Shown: piece by piece, positions 52,745-64,000 of the stretch
How the letters are laid out: each line of letters begins with the position of its first letter
Numbering within the stretch: the first letter of the stretch is position 1
Assembly: GCF_000189635.1 (NCBI RefSeq)
Contig: NW_002476555.1
Location: 62,001-126,000, forward strand
DNA length: 64,000 bases
From: Tetrahymena thermophila SB210
Taxonomy: Eukaryota; Ciliophora; Oligohymenophorea; Hymenostomatida; Tetrahymenidae
Reading direction: 5' to 3'
Program-made: the position numbers and the translations under genes
Notes under the pieces: model-generated
Seen by the model: the letters and a program-made list of their open reading frames with translations, nothing else
The model's database searches: none
Told to the model about the DNA's origin: nothing

Positions 52745-54349
52745 ATGTCAATCTACTCTGGTTTTGCCAACAGATAGCTTGAGTCTAACTATAATAGATT
52801 AATAGAAGGTACGTTGCGTATTTTATAAAGTCGAATTCTTAAATTTTATGAGGAATTTCCAGAGGATGACAAAAATTTCATCAAATTACTAAGCAAAAAT
52901 GTAAGTTATTTAGCGATTATGGAAAGAAATAAATACTTGCCTCCAAAGCTCTCTGAATGCTTGAAAGATATATGCTCATTTTTAGAAATAGAAATTCCTT
53001 CAAATGAATAGCAAGCGATAAATGGAAATATTAATAATTTATAGCAAGAGGGACTCTAAAGAAATAATTCATTTACAAGAAAATCTCTTAATAAATCACC
53101 AACTTAGCAAAATAATTATTAAAGAACTTTTTCTCCAATTCACAATGATTATTCAACACTCAAAAGATCAAACTCTCCAGGATAATTAAGGGCTCATTCT
53201 CCTAAAGGTGGAAATAGTATTAATTACTCGAACTCTAAAAAATCTTTATCTCCTATTCCTCAAAATAACAACTAAATCAATTAAAAGAGAAATCAAAATG
53301 GTAATTATAGGACAATATCACCTAGAGGTACAAATTAAAACAGAACTTAAACATAAAATAGCTAATAAAAATTAAATAGAGATAATTCGAATGGAAAAAT
53401 GTAACCATTTCCTTCAGTTGTATAATACAGCAATTAAAATTCACAACAATAATATACTAAAATGAATCCAAACTATCTATATAATTACAATGTAAAAAAG
53501 TAGCCATTATTGGTAAGCAAGCAGCAAAATAATAACAGAAGCCAATCTCCTAAAGGAGGATATGTCTAAGGATATTCAAATGTAAATACTTAATACAAAT
53601 CATAAAATAACTCAAGAATTAATTCACCTCGATTTTCATCAAGTAACATTCAATCTCAAAATCAACAAAAAAACTTTTATAATCCGAGCTAAAAAAACAA
53701 TACAATAAGTGAGGGTAATTCTTAATTTTATGACTACCATATCAATGAAAAGAGGAATTCAAGTGTACAAAGTAGGAATTTCAGAATGAAAACATTAAAT
53801 AATAGTCCATCTAATAAGGATTACTACTAAAATGATAATTAGCTCACAAAACGACATAATAGTAGCCAGATATAAAAAGATTTATCAAACTAATTTGGTT
53901 TAAACAAGAAAAGTGGTATAAATATGCAAAAAAGAAACAGTCTTACTAATAAAATTGTAAAAAATTAAGAAAGGAATGGAAATGAAGTGATTTAAAATTA
54001 TAACTATAATCCAAACGTTCAAATTAATAATAGCAATCAGTCGTATTTAACTAAATAAAAAATTAGATAAAGCCTTGAGTAAAATAATAATGACTACTCT
54101 TTAGTAGATGAGACAATTTCTTAAATGAAATAGTAGATAAACATTTATTGCAAATAAAATAAGCAAGAGTAAAACCCCTTTGAAATATCTCCACCTTAAA
54201 ACAGCAATACACTCTAGAAAGGCAGCTATGACCCATCTTCAAAAATTTTGATGCAATAATTATTGCAATAAAGTAGGTAAATGAATGAAAAAGATAATAT
54301 AGTTATAGAAACGAAATCTTACACTATTAGCAAGAATTAGACCTAATGA
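52745..54349 (+). CDS. Ser/Asn/Gln-rich low-complexity protein with short helical N-terminus
   Basis: Single exon, 534 residues, ATG at 52745, TGA at 54347-54349. Residues 1-95 are of normal composition and probably helical (MSIYSGFANRQLESNYN..., then a Leu/Lys/Glu-rich stretch including KYLPPKLSECLKD). The remainder is disordered, rich in Ser, Asn, Gln, Lys and Tyr. It repeats short proline-directed motifs such as SPKGG, SPRG, SPIPQ and SPPQN, possible targets of CDK/MAPK-type kinases. No domain family is recognised. About 600 bp separate it from the membrane-protein gene upstream on the same strand. Confidence 0.8.
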
Positions 54350-54870
54350 TTATACTGAATTAACAATCTTTAAAACCTCAATAAATGTAAAATAATTATA
54401 TTAAAATAAAAAAAAATACGAAGAAAAGACAATTTGTCTTTAGCTGAAACTGCCAAAGTAAAATTTGGTATAGAAAAAGTAATTTCAAATATTCAAAAAT
54501 TTTAAATAGAATTGCTATTTCCACTATATTATAAAATTAGACTTACTTGCATGCTTAATTATATGAATATAAAATGTGGAATCTTCAAAGGGAAGTTCTA
54601 TTTAAATTTTTTGTTTTTCCATAAATATATATAATTGCTAATTAAAATAAATTATATAAAATAAATTTTTGTTTGTTTATTTGTATATTCTTTTTGTAAT
54701 AAAAATAAAAATCTTTGAAATCAATCAATTAAAAATGTATTTAAATATTTGATAATCTTTTTGCTCCACATTAAATAAAATTATTTGAAAAAATGACTAA
54801 TTTTTTAATTGAATTAGTTAGGGTCTCCATTTTGTATTGTTTAATTAAAGAATTAGTTTATTTAGACAGA

Positions 54871-55700
<830 letters not shown>

Positions 55701-58700
55701 TCATTTTTATGGTATATGTAAAAATAATTTGATTTTATATAATAAATTTACTATTTGGTTCAGTCTGGAGATTTCTTAGTTTTTTTATGTCAATAGAGTT
55801 TGCAAATCTTACTTTGAAAGAATATTTTTCTAATTTTCTTGAACTTCTTTTGTGATTTCCTAAAGATGACTTCTATGGGTTGAGCTGCTTCTATACTGTT
55901 ATATTTACAATTTTTTATAAGTTTCCAATTTACAAATATAAAACAAACAAAATGATTCAATTTTAAGTTGAGTAAATAATGAGATTTTTATTTAGCAATA
56001 ATTTCAAAATATGTGCTTACAGTGCTTCTAGAGGTTCCTTAAGCTTGATTTTCTTGTACTTTTCTTTATAATTCATCTATTTTTTTATGTGCTGCAAGTA
56101 TTTACTGCTTTGTCAATATTTTTTCTTTGATGATCTCTTCATCTTTTTATATTAGCTTTGACTTGTAATTTTCTATTTCCGAAAGAAGTTCTTCATTTAC
56201 ACTCATCAACTTTTCTAATTCTTTAAAAGTGTTGTCTTTGCAGAAAATGCCATTACGTAATGATGAATTTTCTTTTTATATTGATTCGTACCTTTCTTAC
56301 AGTTTTATGAATTCTTCTTTTAATTACTCAACCTTTAATTAAAAACAATAATTGTAACAGTTCATTATAAAAACTTGAAATATCAGCTCAAGGTTTACTA
56401 TCATGAATGTAATTAAATATATTTTTTAAATGTTTAAGCAAAAAATTTATATAAAATACCTCTTTAGATGAAGATGAGTGAGTAACTATTTTTGTTTTAG
56501 TGTATTCAGTTTGAAGTTAGATGTATTTTGATTCGAGTTCCTTTTAAGCTAAAAGCAAATCAGAAAAACTTTTTCTGGATATTTCTAGTTCATTCACTAG
56601 CTCAGCTTATTTCTCCTTTAATTTTATTACCTACTTTTTGTATTTCGTCAATTTATTGAATAAATCTTCTGTGTTATGAAATGAGAATCTTGAGCTAGAC
56701 TCATTCAGAGAAGTCTGTAAGTCTTAAGTCCTCAATATTCTTCTAGTATTAGATGAGTTTTAAGATTATGAATTGGCTAATTTTTCTTCCTTAATGTTTA
56801 AAGCTTCCTCGTAATGTTAAATAAGTTCTTCTTAATTAGCAATATTCTGCTTAAGCTGAGATAGCTCCTTTTCTTTGAGTTACATTTACTTTTCATTTTG
56901 TTCCTTTATCTGATCTATATTTTCCCCAAACATTCTGATCTTTTCTATGTAGGATTATTTAAATTTCTCAAATTACACATTCATTTATTGAACTATTTAT
57001 AAAATTATTAAGTTACTAAGTAATACTATTCAAAAAACATTAAATAATTTCTTTTATTAAAAAAGTGTAAAATTTTAGCTAGATTCTTTCACAAATAGAT
57101 ATATAGATAGATTTTCTAATATCTATCAGTTTAATTTTATTTAAATGGGGTAAGATTGTATTTTAGATTAAAAGTTATCAAAATATTCATGAAGAAAAAA
57201 GTTTTTTAAAAAGGATATTTATTTATTTCAAGCTATTTTTAATATTTTTATTAAGTTGCCTACTTTGTTATTTGCATTCAGTCAATTCTTATTCTGAGAG
57301 CTTCAAAGATTATTTCAGGTTTGAGTTATCAGTTTCTAAAACTACCCATTTCTACTCTTTTAAATCAATTAGCTCATCAAATTATTTTGACATTTGGTGT
57401 TAATTTTATTAGTAAGCTTTCATTTCTTCATTTGTTGTGAATAATTCATCTTGCAAATTACTAATTATTTAATTTTTTTAAACAAGTTCTTCAACAGTTC
57501 TAGTAAACGTATCTTGAAGCTGATTATTTTCTTCAATCAAATCAGCCACTTTTTTCTCTAATTCTCTAATGCTCTCTTCATATTCTATTAAAAATAATAA
57601 TGTTAATGAAATAGTATTCCACTTTTTATCTCAAATCTAAGAGCTTATTCTAAGCTTAAATATTTTATCATTTTATACTAAACAGGATAAAATAAAAATT
57701 ACTATTAAAACATTTGTGTGTATTTTTTTTTAATTAATAGAATTGTTTTTTGTTTTGTGTTTAATTAAGTATAAATTACATTTTATTAGTTTAATTGCCT
57801 AATTTTGAATAATAAAACACAAAAGAAATCTATTTCAAATTAAAGAAGATAAATACTAACTTGTGGTATGATTTTAATTTTTAATTAATTGTAAGCATTT
57901 AATATTTAAAGAAGGTTTTTATTGAAAATAGATTGTAATTTATTTTTGTATTTGAAGCCAATTTAAATAATTAATAAAAAGATGTGGAAATAAATTTACA
58001 AAGAGAAGTCTTGTGCTGTTTTTAGAACTAATTAAGTGAATCTTTTAAAAGCTATATCTATTGATCTAACTAAGATTATTTTGATTGAGTTGATATTTGC
58101 TCTTATTCTTATTACTTTAGCTTATTTTAAAGTTCCTTCACTTCTGACTCAAGCTAAATTTTAACACTTTCTGCTTGCTTTTATTAATTTTAAGATTCTT
58201 CAAACGAACTTTGAATTTATACCAGCTTTTGCTCAAGCTCTATTTTTTCTTGCTCTAATTATTCTATTTGCAAAGATTATTATTTCATTTATTTAATTCC
58301 TTCTTCTATTTGTTTATTTAAATCTCTAAAAGTTAATTCTCTTTACTTTTCTTCTCTTAACTATTTCTTGTAGTCTTCAACCATCTCATTGTGCTTCTTC
58401 TCCCATTTTTTTTCTTCTTCCTCTCTTATTTACTTGTTTTCATATATCTATTCATCTTTAATAATAAAATTCAATGTAAATTGCCTAATTTGGATGTAAG
58501 CTTTTGAATAAATAAGAAAATATAAAAAATTATTCAGTATTACTTAATTTTTTTTTTAATTCTGAAATTTCTGAGCTTTGGATTTCAATCTGATTTTCTT
58601 TTTCTGAAAGTTACTCTTTAATTTTTTCTTATTCTTGAAGATTACAGAAGCTACTTTCGTTTTTGAATTTGCTTAACTCGTTTTTCTGGATATCACAAAT

Positions 58701-60209
58701 AAAAAAATGACTTAATATAATAAATAATTTATAATTTGTAAATTTTTCTAGATAGTAAATTGGGTTATTATATTATTGGGCTGGTTGCCTATTTATTTAC
58801 TCCAAATATATTTTCTAAAACACATTTTTGATCATAATTTTTTGTCTCATAAATACAGATGAAATATTTTCTAAAATTTAAATATTATATTACCAGCTCT
58901 TCTAGCTACTCCTTCAAGTAATTTTGCTTTGAAGCATCTTAAAGATTTTCATATTTATTTTTTAAGCTTTCATATTCACCATAAATTTCCTGAAGATCTT
59001 ATAAATATTTATCTTTTTCTTATTATTCTAATTTTAATTATTCTTGCAATTCCATTATTAGATTAACATTTGTATTGCTTGTGTCTTTGAGGGAATAATT
59101 TGTGCTGAAGCTTCCTCTCTCTAATGATGAATTTCTAGAGTTCTTTTTAGCTGGATCATTTGTCTTTTTATTTATACTCATATCCTATGTTAATTCAGTT
59201 ATTTGCTGATTTAAATATTCAATCTTGTTAGTGTATTATGTTTGTTATTAAAGCATTTAATTTTGAAGCTGGTCTAAATTCTTTGAAAGATCTCTCGCAA
59301 TTGAAAAAAAGCTTCCATTCGGTTACATGAACCTCAACAAATTAGTATTCTCATTCGATAACCTTGGCAATTTTTCCTATAACCTTTCAATGTAGTTGTC
59401 TTTTTACCTATTACAAGCTCCGAGCCACTCACAAAATTGCTTAATGTTGCTAGTATTTATTTTATAATCTAAAGTCTGCAAAAGTTCAAATCCTTCTTCT
59501 TAGCTTTCCTCTTTTCTAAAAGCTTCTTCTAATGCTTATATTATATCAGACCAATTATGATCCTTTATTATTAAAATAAATAACTACTCTCAAAATTCAA
59601 AATATTAAAATAATTTCTCTAAAAATAAAAAATATTAAAAATATTTTTCCTGAAATATAATAAAATTAATATGATTTTATCATTTATTTAAAATGTTGTT
59701 TAAATTCAAGCATAATTAAATAAATCATATTACAGAGTTAGACATTATATATATTTTGTCTATGGAATTATCTGAAAAAGTATTCATATTCATTTGCACT
59801 GATTTCAGTCTTTCTAATAAAGCTTCTTTCTCCAATTCTAAGTTTTATATTTTCTTTAAAGCTTACTAGTGCTAATGATGCTACTATTAGTCATCTATTA
59901 ATTATGTTCTATCAGTTTGCGCATACTAATCAAGTACGTCATACAATTCTATTATTTTGGTGCCATACATTTTTACTTGATATGTAAGTTATTCTAATAA
60001 ATCCTTCTCACTCTATTAACATAAAATAAATATTTTATCTTACCCTAATCAACCATTTAAAATTGTTTAATAATAAATATATTAATAATTACTTGAATCT
60101 CATCTGGATTGATTGTAGTAATTCCCTCATTAAATTGCTATATATATTCCTAAATGCTATAAAAATCTTTATCAAAGAGGTATCCGTACTCCTCTTAAAA
60201 AGAACCCAT
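55701..60209 (-). CDS. Long coiled-coil protein, ten exons
   Basis: Exons 60093-60209, 59734-60012, 58894-59562, 58544-58685, 58071-58500, 57623-57654, 57264-57584, 56460-56992, 56021-56332 and 55701-55895 join in consistent phase to 1009 residues (TGA 55701-55703). Most of the protein is heptad-rich Gln/Glu/Lys/Leu coiled coil, broken by Ser/Asn-rich linkers (for example NSRNSSLERGSF and RTQDLQTSLNESSSRF). The first ~70 residues, including FDKDFYSIQEYIQQFNEG, are less regular and may be a small helical head. Proteins of this shape in ciliates are often basal-body, cytoskeletal or vesicle-tethering components, but no specific family is recognised. The sixth exon is only 32 bases; it is needed to keep the frame between exons 5 and 7. 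Confidence 0.85.
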
Positions 60210-61241
60210 TTAGCTATAATTATGATTATTGATAGATAAATATTAATATTGTATAAAATTCGAAATCTTCTCTTTTATTTGATTTGGTGCACACTTTCAA
60301 AAAAATTAATAATTTATGACAAATCTTATATTCAAACAAAATTAAATTGAATTATTCTTTAAAAAAAATCGGCTAACTTTAAATATTATGATTTGATTTT
60401 TAATTTTCAAATGTTATTTTTTAAGGATTGCGTAAATTTCAAAAAACTAGCCATTTTGATACGTTTGATATAATTAAAAAAATAAATATTCATAATTCAT
60501 TCATAAATAGTTATAAATGTAAAAAAACAATAAAGAAAGTACAAAAATTTGAAGAGTTATTTATAAATTTACAAGTAAAAAAATAATTATCTTAATTTAT
60601 CAAAATCAGTCTTTCAATCAATTTATTTTCCTTCTACTTACTTACTTGGTTATTTATTTAGTTTATTTGTGTGTTACATATTTACTTACAACCCATTCAG
60701 TTTCTTTAGTTTAATTAGCATATTATTCATCTATTTGTATATATTTTAATAAAAATTAGATAATCCCATAAAAAAAAGAATTTCTTTTAGAAATTAAAAT
60801 GTAATTATCTGAATTGTCAAGAATAAATAATTAATACATTAATTAAAATTATTTAGATAAAATATTTACAAATGTTTAAGAAGATTAGAAGAATACTTAA
60901 AGAATGAATTTATATGTTTGTTTGTTTGATTGATTGATAGACTGTATGAGGTCGATTTAAGTTTATTTAAGTGTTAGAAATAATGTAAACAATTTTATTT
61001 GTGCAATTATTTTTGCAATATTAAGTAGAAACTGAGATGATACAAGGAAAGAAAATAAATTGAAAAGAATTGATTGAAATAAGAAATAAATATGATGATA
61101 TCGGTTTTTATGATTAGTAATTAATTGTTATTTGACTTTTAATATTTATTTTATTGAATAATTTAAATTATTTTATTGTTTTGTGTTCAATTAGAATTTT
61201 TATTTGTTTGTTTGTTAATTATTTTATATTTAAAACATTAA
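60210..61241. other. Spacer between coiled-coil and CstF-64-like genes
   Basis: AT-rich, about 1 kb. It should hold the coiled-coil gene promoter and the 3' UTR of the CstF-64-like gene. Nothing specific recognised. Confidence 0.5.
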
Positions 61242-63119
61242 TCAGTACTATTTGTTTTAATTAAACCTCATCTAGTTGTTACTATTATTTAAGTTATTCA
61301 AGTTGTTATTATTTTACATGAATCTTTGATTCATCATGCTGTTATTATTATTGTTATTGTTTGGCATATTTGGTTGCATGTTTTAATTTTATTTTTGATT
61401 ATAATTGTTATTCCCAATAGAACTATTTAGGTTATTCTGGTTGTTATTCATGTTATTGAATTAATTGCCTTATTGGTTAAACTGATACATATTTTTATTT
61501 TAATTTTAAGGAATGAATCCTCCTTGATTTTAATTTTAATTAGGTGGTGCATTCATGTACTGATTACTTTATCCTTATGAAGGATTATTTGGCATGAAAT
61601 GGGGAGGTAATTGTTGTTACTATTGATTTGTAGGAGGAGGTGGAATCTAACCTTACCCTATGTACCCTGTTTGTTGTGGTTGCATTGGAGGTTATTGAAG
61701 ATAATTGTTTTGTTACTACTGCTAGTTTTAAAGCTATTACTTCATATTCGCCTATTAATTTAAATTATTTATGTTCTTTTAAATAAGTTTTGGCTCATCA
61801 TTGAGATTATAATTTTTGTTTTAAGTCATTTATGGAGGTTAAAATTAGGGGGCAGCATTCACATCAGGAATTTAAACTCTGTATTATTTTTTCATCATAT
61901 TCATTAATATATCACACAAAAATGGACGATTAGCAAGAAGATTTATCAATTATTCTTCATCGCTTTGTTCAATAAACTTCTTAAATACATTTATCAAAGA
62001 GCATTAGGCTGAATCATCTAAGGTTTTAAGAGCTTCTTCCAGATTTTTAGATTATTCCAATTTCTCATAAACATCAAGCTTTTCTACTCCCTTACCGCCA
62101 TCCTCATTATTATTTAGATTAAAAAAGTCATCAGTTTAATTATTAGGATTAGATAGTGATGCGTTATTCCCATTTACCAACCTCACTTTGAGTTCTCTAG
62201 AACTTCCACATATTTTAAGATTATCCAATAACTTAACTGCTATTTAAGCTGATTCATTATCTGAATAAGTGAACTATCCACTGACTCTTTGATACTAACC
62301 GCTTACTCTTTAATCCTCTTTTTTTATATTGTAATTGATGATTGTTCCTGCGCACTACATATACTCTAAAATATCTTTGTCTTCAGCTTAATTATAAATA
62401 TTTCTTACTTGCACAACGTTATTCATTAAATTATTATTTGCAAAGCCTATCTGTTAACTTTAAAATAATTACTGTTACTGTTATTGCTATTGCTGTTATG
62501 TTTATTGCATTCCTAACAAGTTATGCTATCCTGAAATATTATTATTATTGCTTATCATTTAATTCTATTACAGTTATTGTTATTATTGTGATATTATCAA
62601 TCCTTAGCTATTATTGATGTTATTACTGCTATTCATCATTATTTATGGCTGAATAGGTATGTTGATTTGGCTATTTTAATACATATTTGGTTACTATTGA
62701 GGTTGAGGTATGGTATGAGTGGGTGGAGGAGGTAGATTATTGATAGTATTATTCATACCTCTGTTCATCATATTGGGAGGATTATAGTTTTTTTGCATAT
62801 TCATCATCAAATTAGGATTGCTATTGTTGATAGGAGGCTGTGAAGTATTTTAATTTTATCCAATATTGTTGCTATTAAACCCAAAATTAGAGTTAACATT
62901 ATTCCCATTCTACATCATTTGCATTGTGGCTCCATAACCACCGCCACCACCTCCTCTATATTAATTGTGATGAGGAGGAGGTTAATTTGGATTAGGGTAA
63001 TTTTGAAATTCTTGATTTATCAAATTACCCCCAAATTATGACTGCTGCTAATTTTATTGCATCATATTCATTCCTTAACCTTTGGAGTTATCCTAAATAA
63101 GTATATTAAGGCTATGCAT
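61242..63119 (-). CDS. CstF-64-like RRM protein (pre-mRNA 3'-end processing)
   Basis: Single exon, 625 residues, ATG at 63119 (AAAAATG context), TGA at 61242-61244. An RRM runs from about 235 to 310, beginning VVQVRNIYNQAEDKDILEY and ending near SSRELKVRLVNG. A short acidic linker follows, then a helical block at about 345-410 (EKLEQSKNLEEALKTL ... FIEQSDEEQLINLLANRP, LCDILMNMMKK). The helical block fits the CSTF2 hinge that binds CstF-77 (DPE-like motif, then NRPFL in place of NPQL). In other eukaryotes this protein binds U/GU-rich elements downstream of the cleavage site. Both flanks of the core are Gln/Asn/Pro/Met-rich. The N-terminal ~235 residues are unusual, since CstF-64 normally starts with its RRM. 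The RRM β1 VRNIYN is recognisable but not canonical, so assignment rests mainly on RRM plus hinge. Confidence 0.75.
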
Positions 63120-64000
63120 TTTTATCTGTGTGCTTATTCTTCTTTATATTTGTAATTTAAGCTAAAATCAAAAAATAAAATGAATTCTTGATCGATTTAT
63201 GTGAATTAATTAATGCAATATTGTTTGTTTTATTACTTTGTATTACTAATTTTCTCTTAATGATAAATAGATAGATCAATCAATCAATTCCATCCCGCTC
63301 ACGCTTTATTAATTAAACATAGATAATAAGAAAAATAATATCTAATGTGTCTCTCTATAGTTTTTATTTTATTTCATATTTTTCTCAATTTTACTATTTT
63401 TATTTTCAAATTACAATAAATATTTCTTGAACTTTACATTAAAATCTACTTCAAAAAATAATTTCTAATCACTAAGCTTTTATTATTCTATTTATATTGA
63501 GCCACTAATTATTATAAATCATAATATAATAAACTTTTAAAAATAAATATTGTCAAATTAAAAACATTAAACTTGTAAGTTGCTTTAATGGTATTGTATT
63601 TTGAGTAATCTAGAATAATTAAAATTAATTTCTTCAATTAAAAAAATGGATATTGATACGGATTTAAATTAACAACTTACTATTATTTATACTGACCTAA
63701 ATTTTCTAATAAGCTAAGGCTGAATAATTTTACAAAACACTGATAAATCAACTTTTTAAACAGTTAATTAATTAGTCTTATTAACTATATAAACAATTAA
63801 AAAATTTTTATTGTAAGCACTTCAGGACAATAATGCTATTTATAATATTAATTATGATTTCATTAAATGTATATTGTTAGTCGAAAAATCCAATTTTTTT
63901 ATGTTTAATGATGCGACTATATTGATTAAACTGAAAGAATTAATGCATTCCTTTGATTAGAAAACAAATATTATAAAACTTGATTTGCTTACAATAAAAA
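63120..64000. other. Upstream region of the CstF-64-like gene
   Basis: AT-rich to the window edge. It should contain the promoter of the CstF-64-like gene. No coding exon or RNA gene seen. Confidence 0.5.

Noticed and set aside
62342-62617. A 91-codon plus-strand frame with hydrophobic runs
   Set aside because: It is antisense to the Gln-repeat and RRM region of the CstF-64-like gene, where TAA/CAA runs read as Leu/Ile/Val on the other strand.

Overview
The window is nuclear DNA of a ciliate that reads TAA and TAG as glutamine and stops only at TGA. Every gene I could follow is full of in-frame TAA/TAG codons and ends at TGA. Base composition is extremely AT-rich, introns are GT...AG and mostly 50-300 bp, and many proteins carry long Gln/Asn tracts. 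This fits Tetrahymena (or a close oligohymenophorean relative) better than Paramecium, whose introns are much shorter. All gene models below were read by hand with that code; a standard-code ORF search breaks every one of them into fragments.

Layout, left to right. 1-3556 (-): partial secreted or membrane protein with a Cys-rich N-terminus. 4070-5550: three decayed tandem copies of the 5' end of that gene. 6771-12166 (-): a 1693-residue Gln/Asn-rich, prion-like protein. 16307-19298 (-) and 23942-30072 (-): two paralogous multi-exon genes with a possible p53/NDT80-type DNA-binding region. A decayed copy of the 3' end of the second lies at 23561-23880. 30893-31179 (+): weak small candidate gene. 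35408-36568 (-): lysophospholipid/glycerolipid acyltransferase. 41134-45997 (-): SAM-dependent methyltransferase split by a 2.25-kb intron. 47525-48133 (-): ribosomal protein eL38. 50430-52141 (+): polytopic membrane protein, perhaps PAP2-like. 52745-54349 (+): Ser/Asn/Gln-rich protein. 54871-55099: a long GATA microsatellite. 55701-60209 (-): ten-exon coiled-coil protein. 61242-63119 (-): CstF-64-like RNA-binding protein with a long Gln/Asn-rich N-terminal extension.

About nine of the eleven firm genes lie on the minus strand. They do not form an obvious pathway. Two are core RNA or translation functions (CstF-64-like, eL38), two are lipid or membrane proteins, two may be transcription regulators, and the rest are ciliate-type low-complexity or structural proteins. 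The gaps are large (up to about 4.5 kb), very AT-rich, and hold no tRNA, rRNA, CRISPR array or recognisable transposon or virus-like element that I can see. Whether this is macronuclear or micronuclear sequence cannot be settled from the window. The long AT-rich gaps, the 2.25-kb interruption of the methyltransferase, and an A5G6 tract make internal eliminated sequences worth testing.
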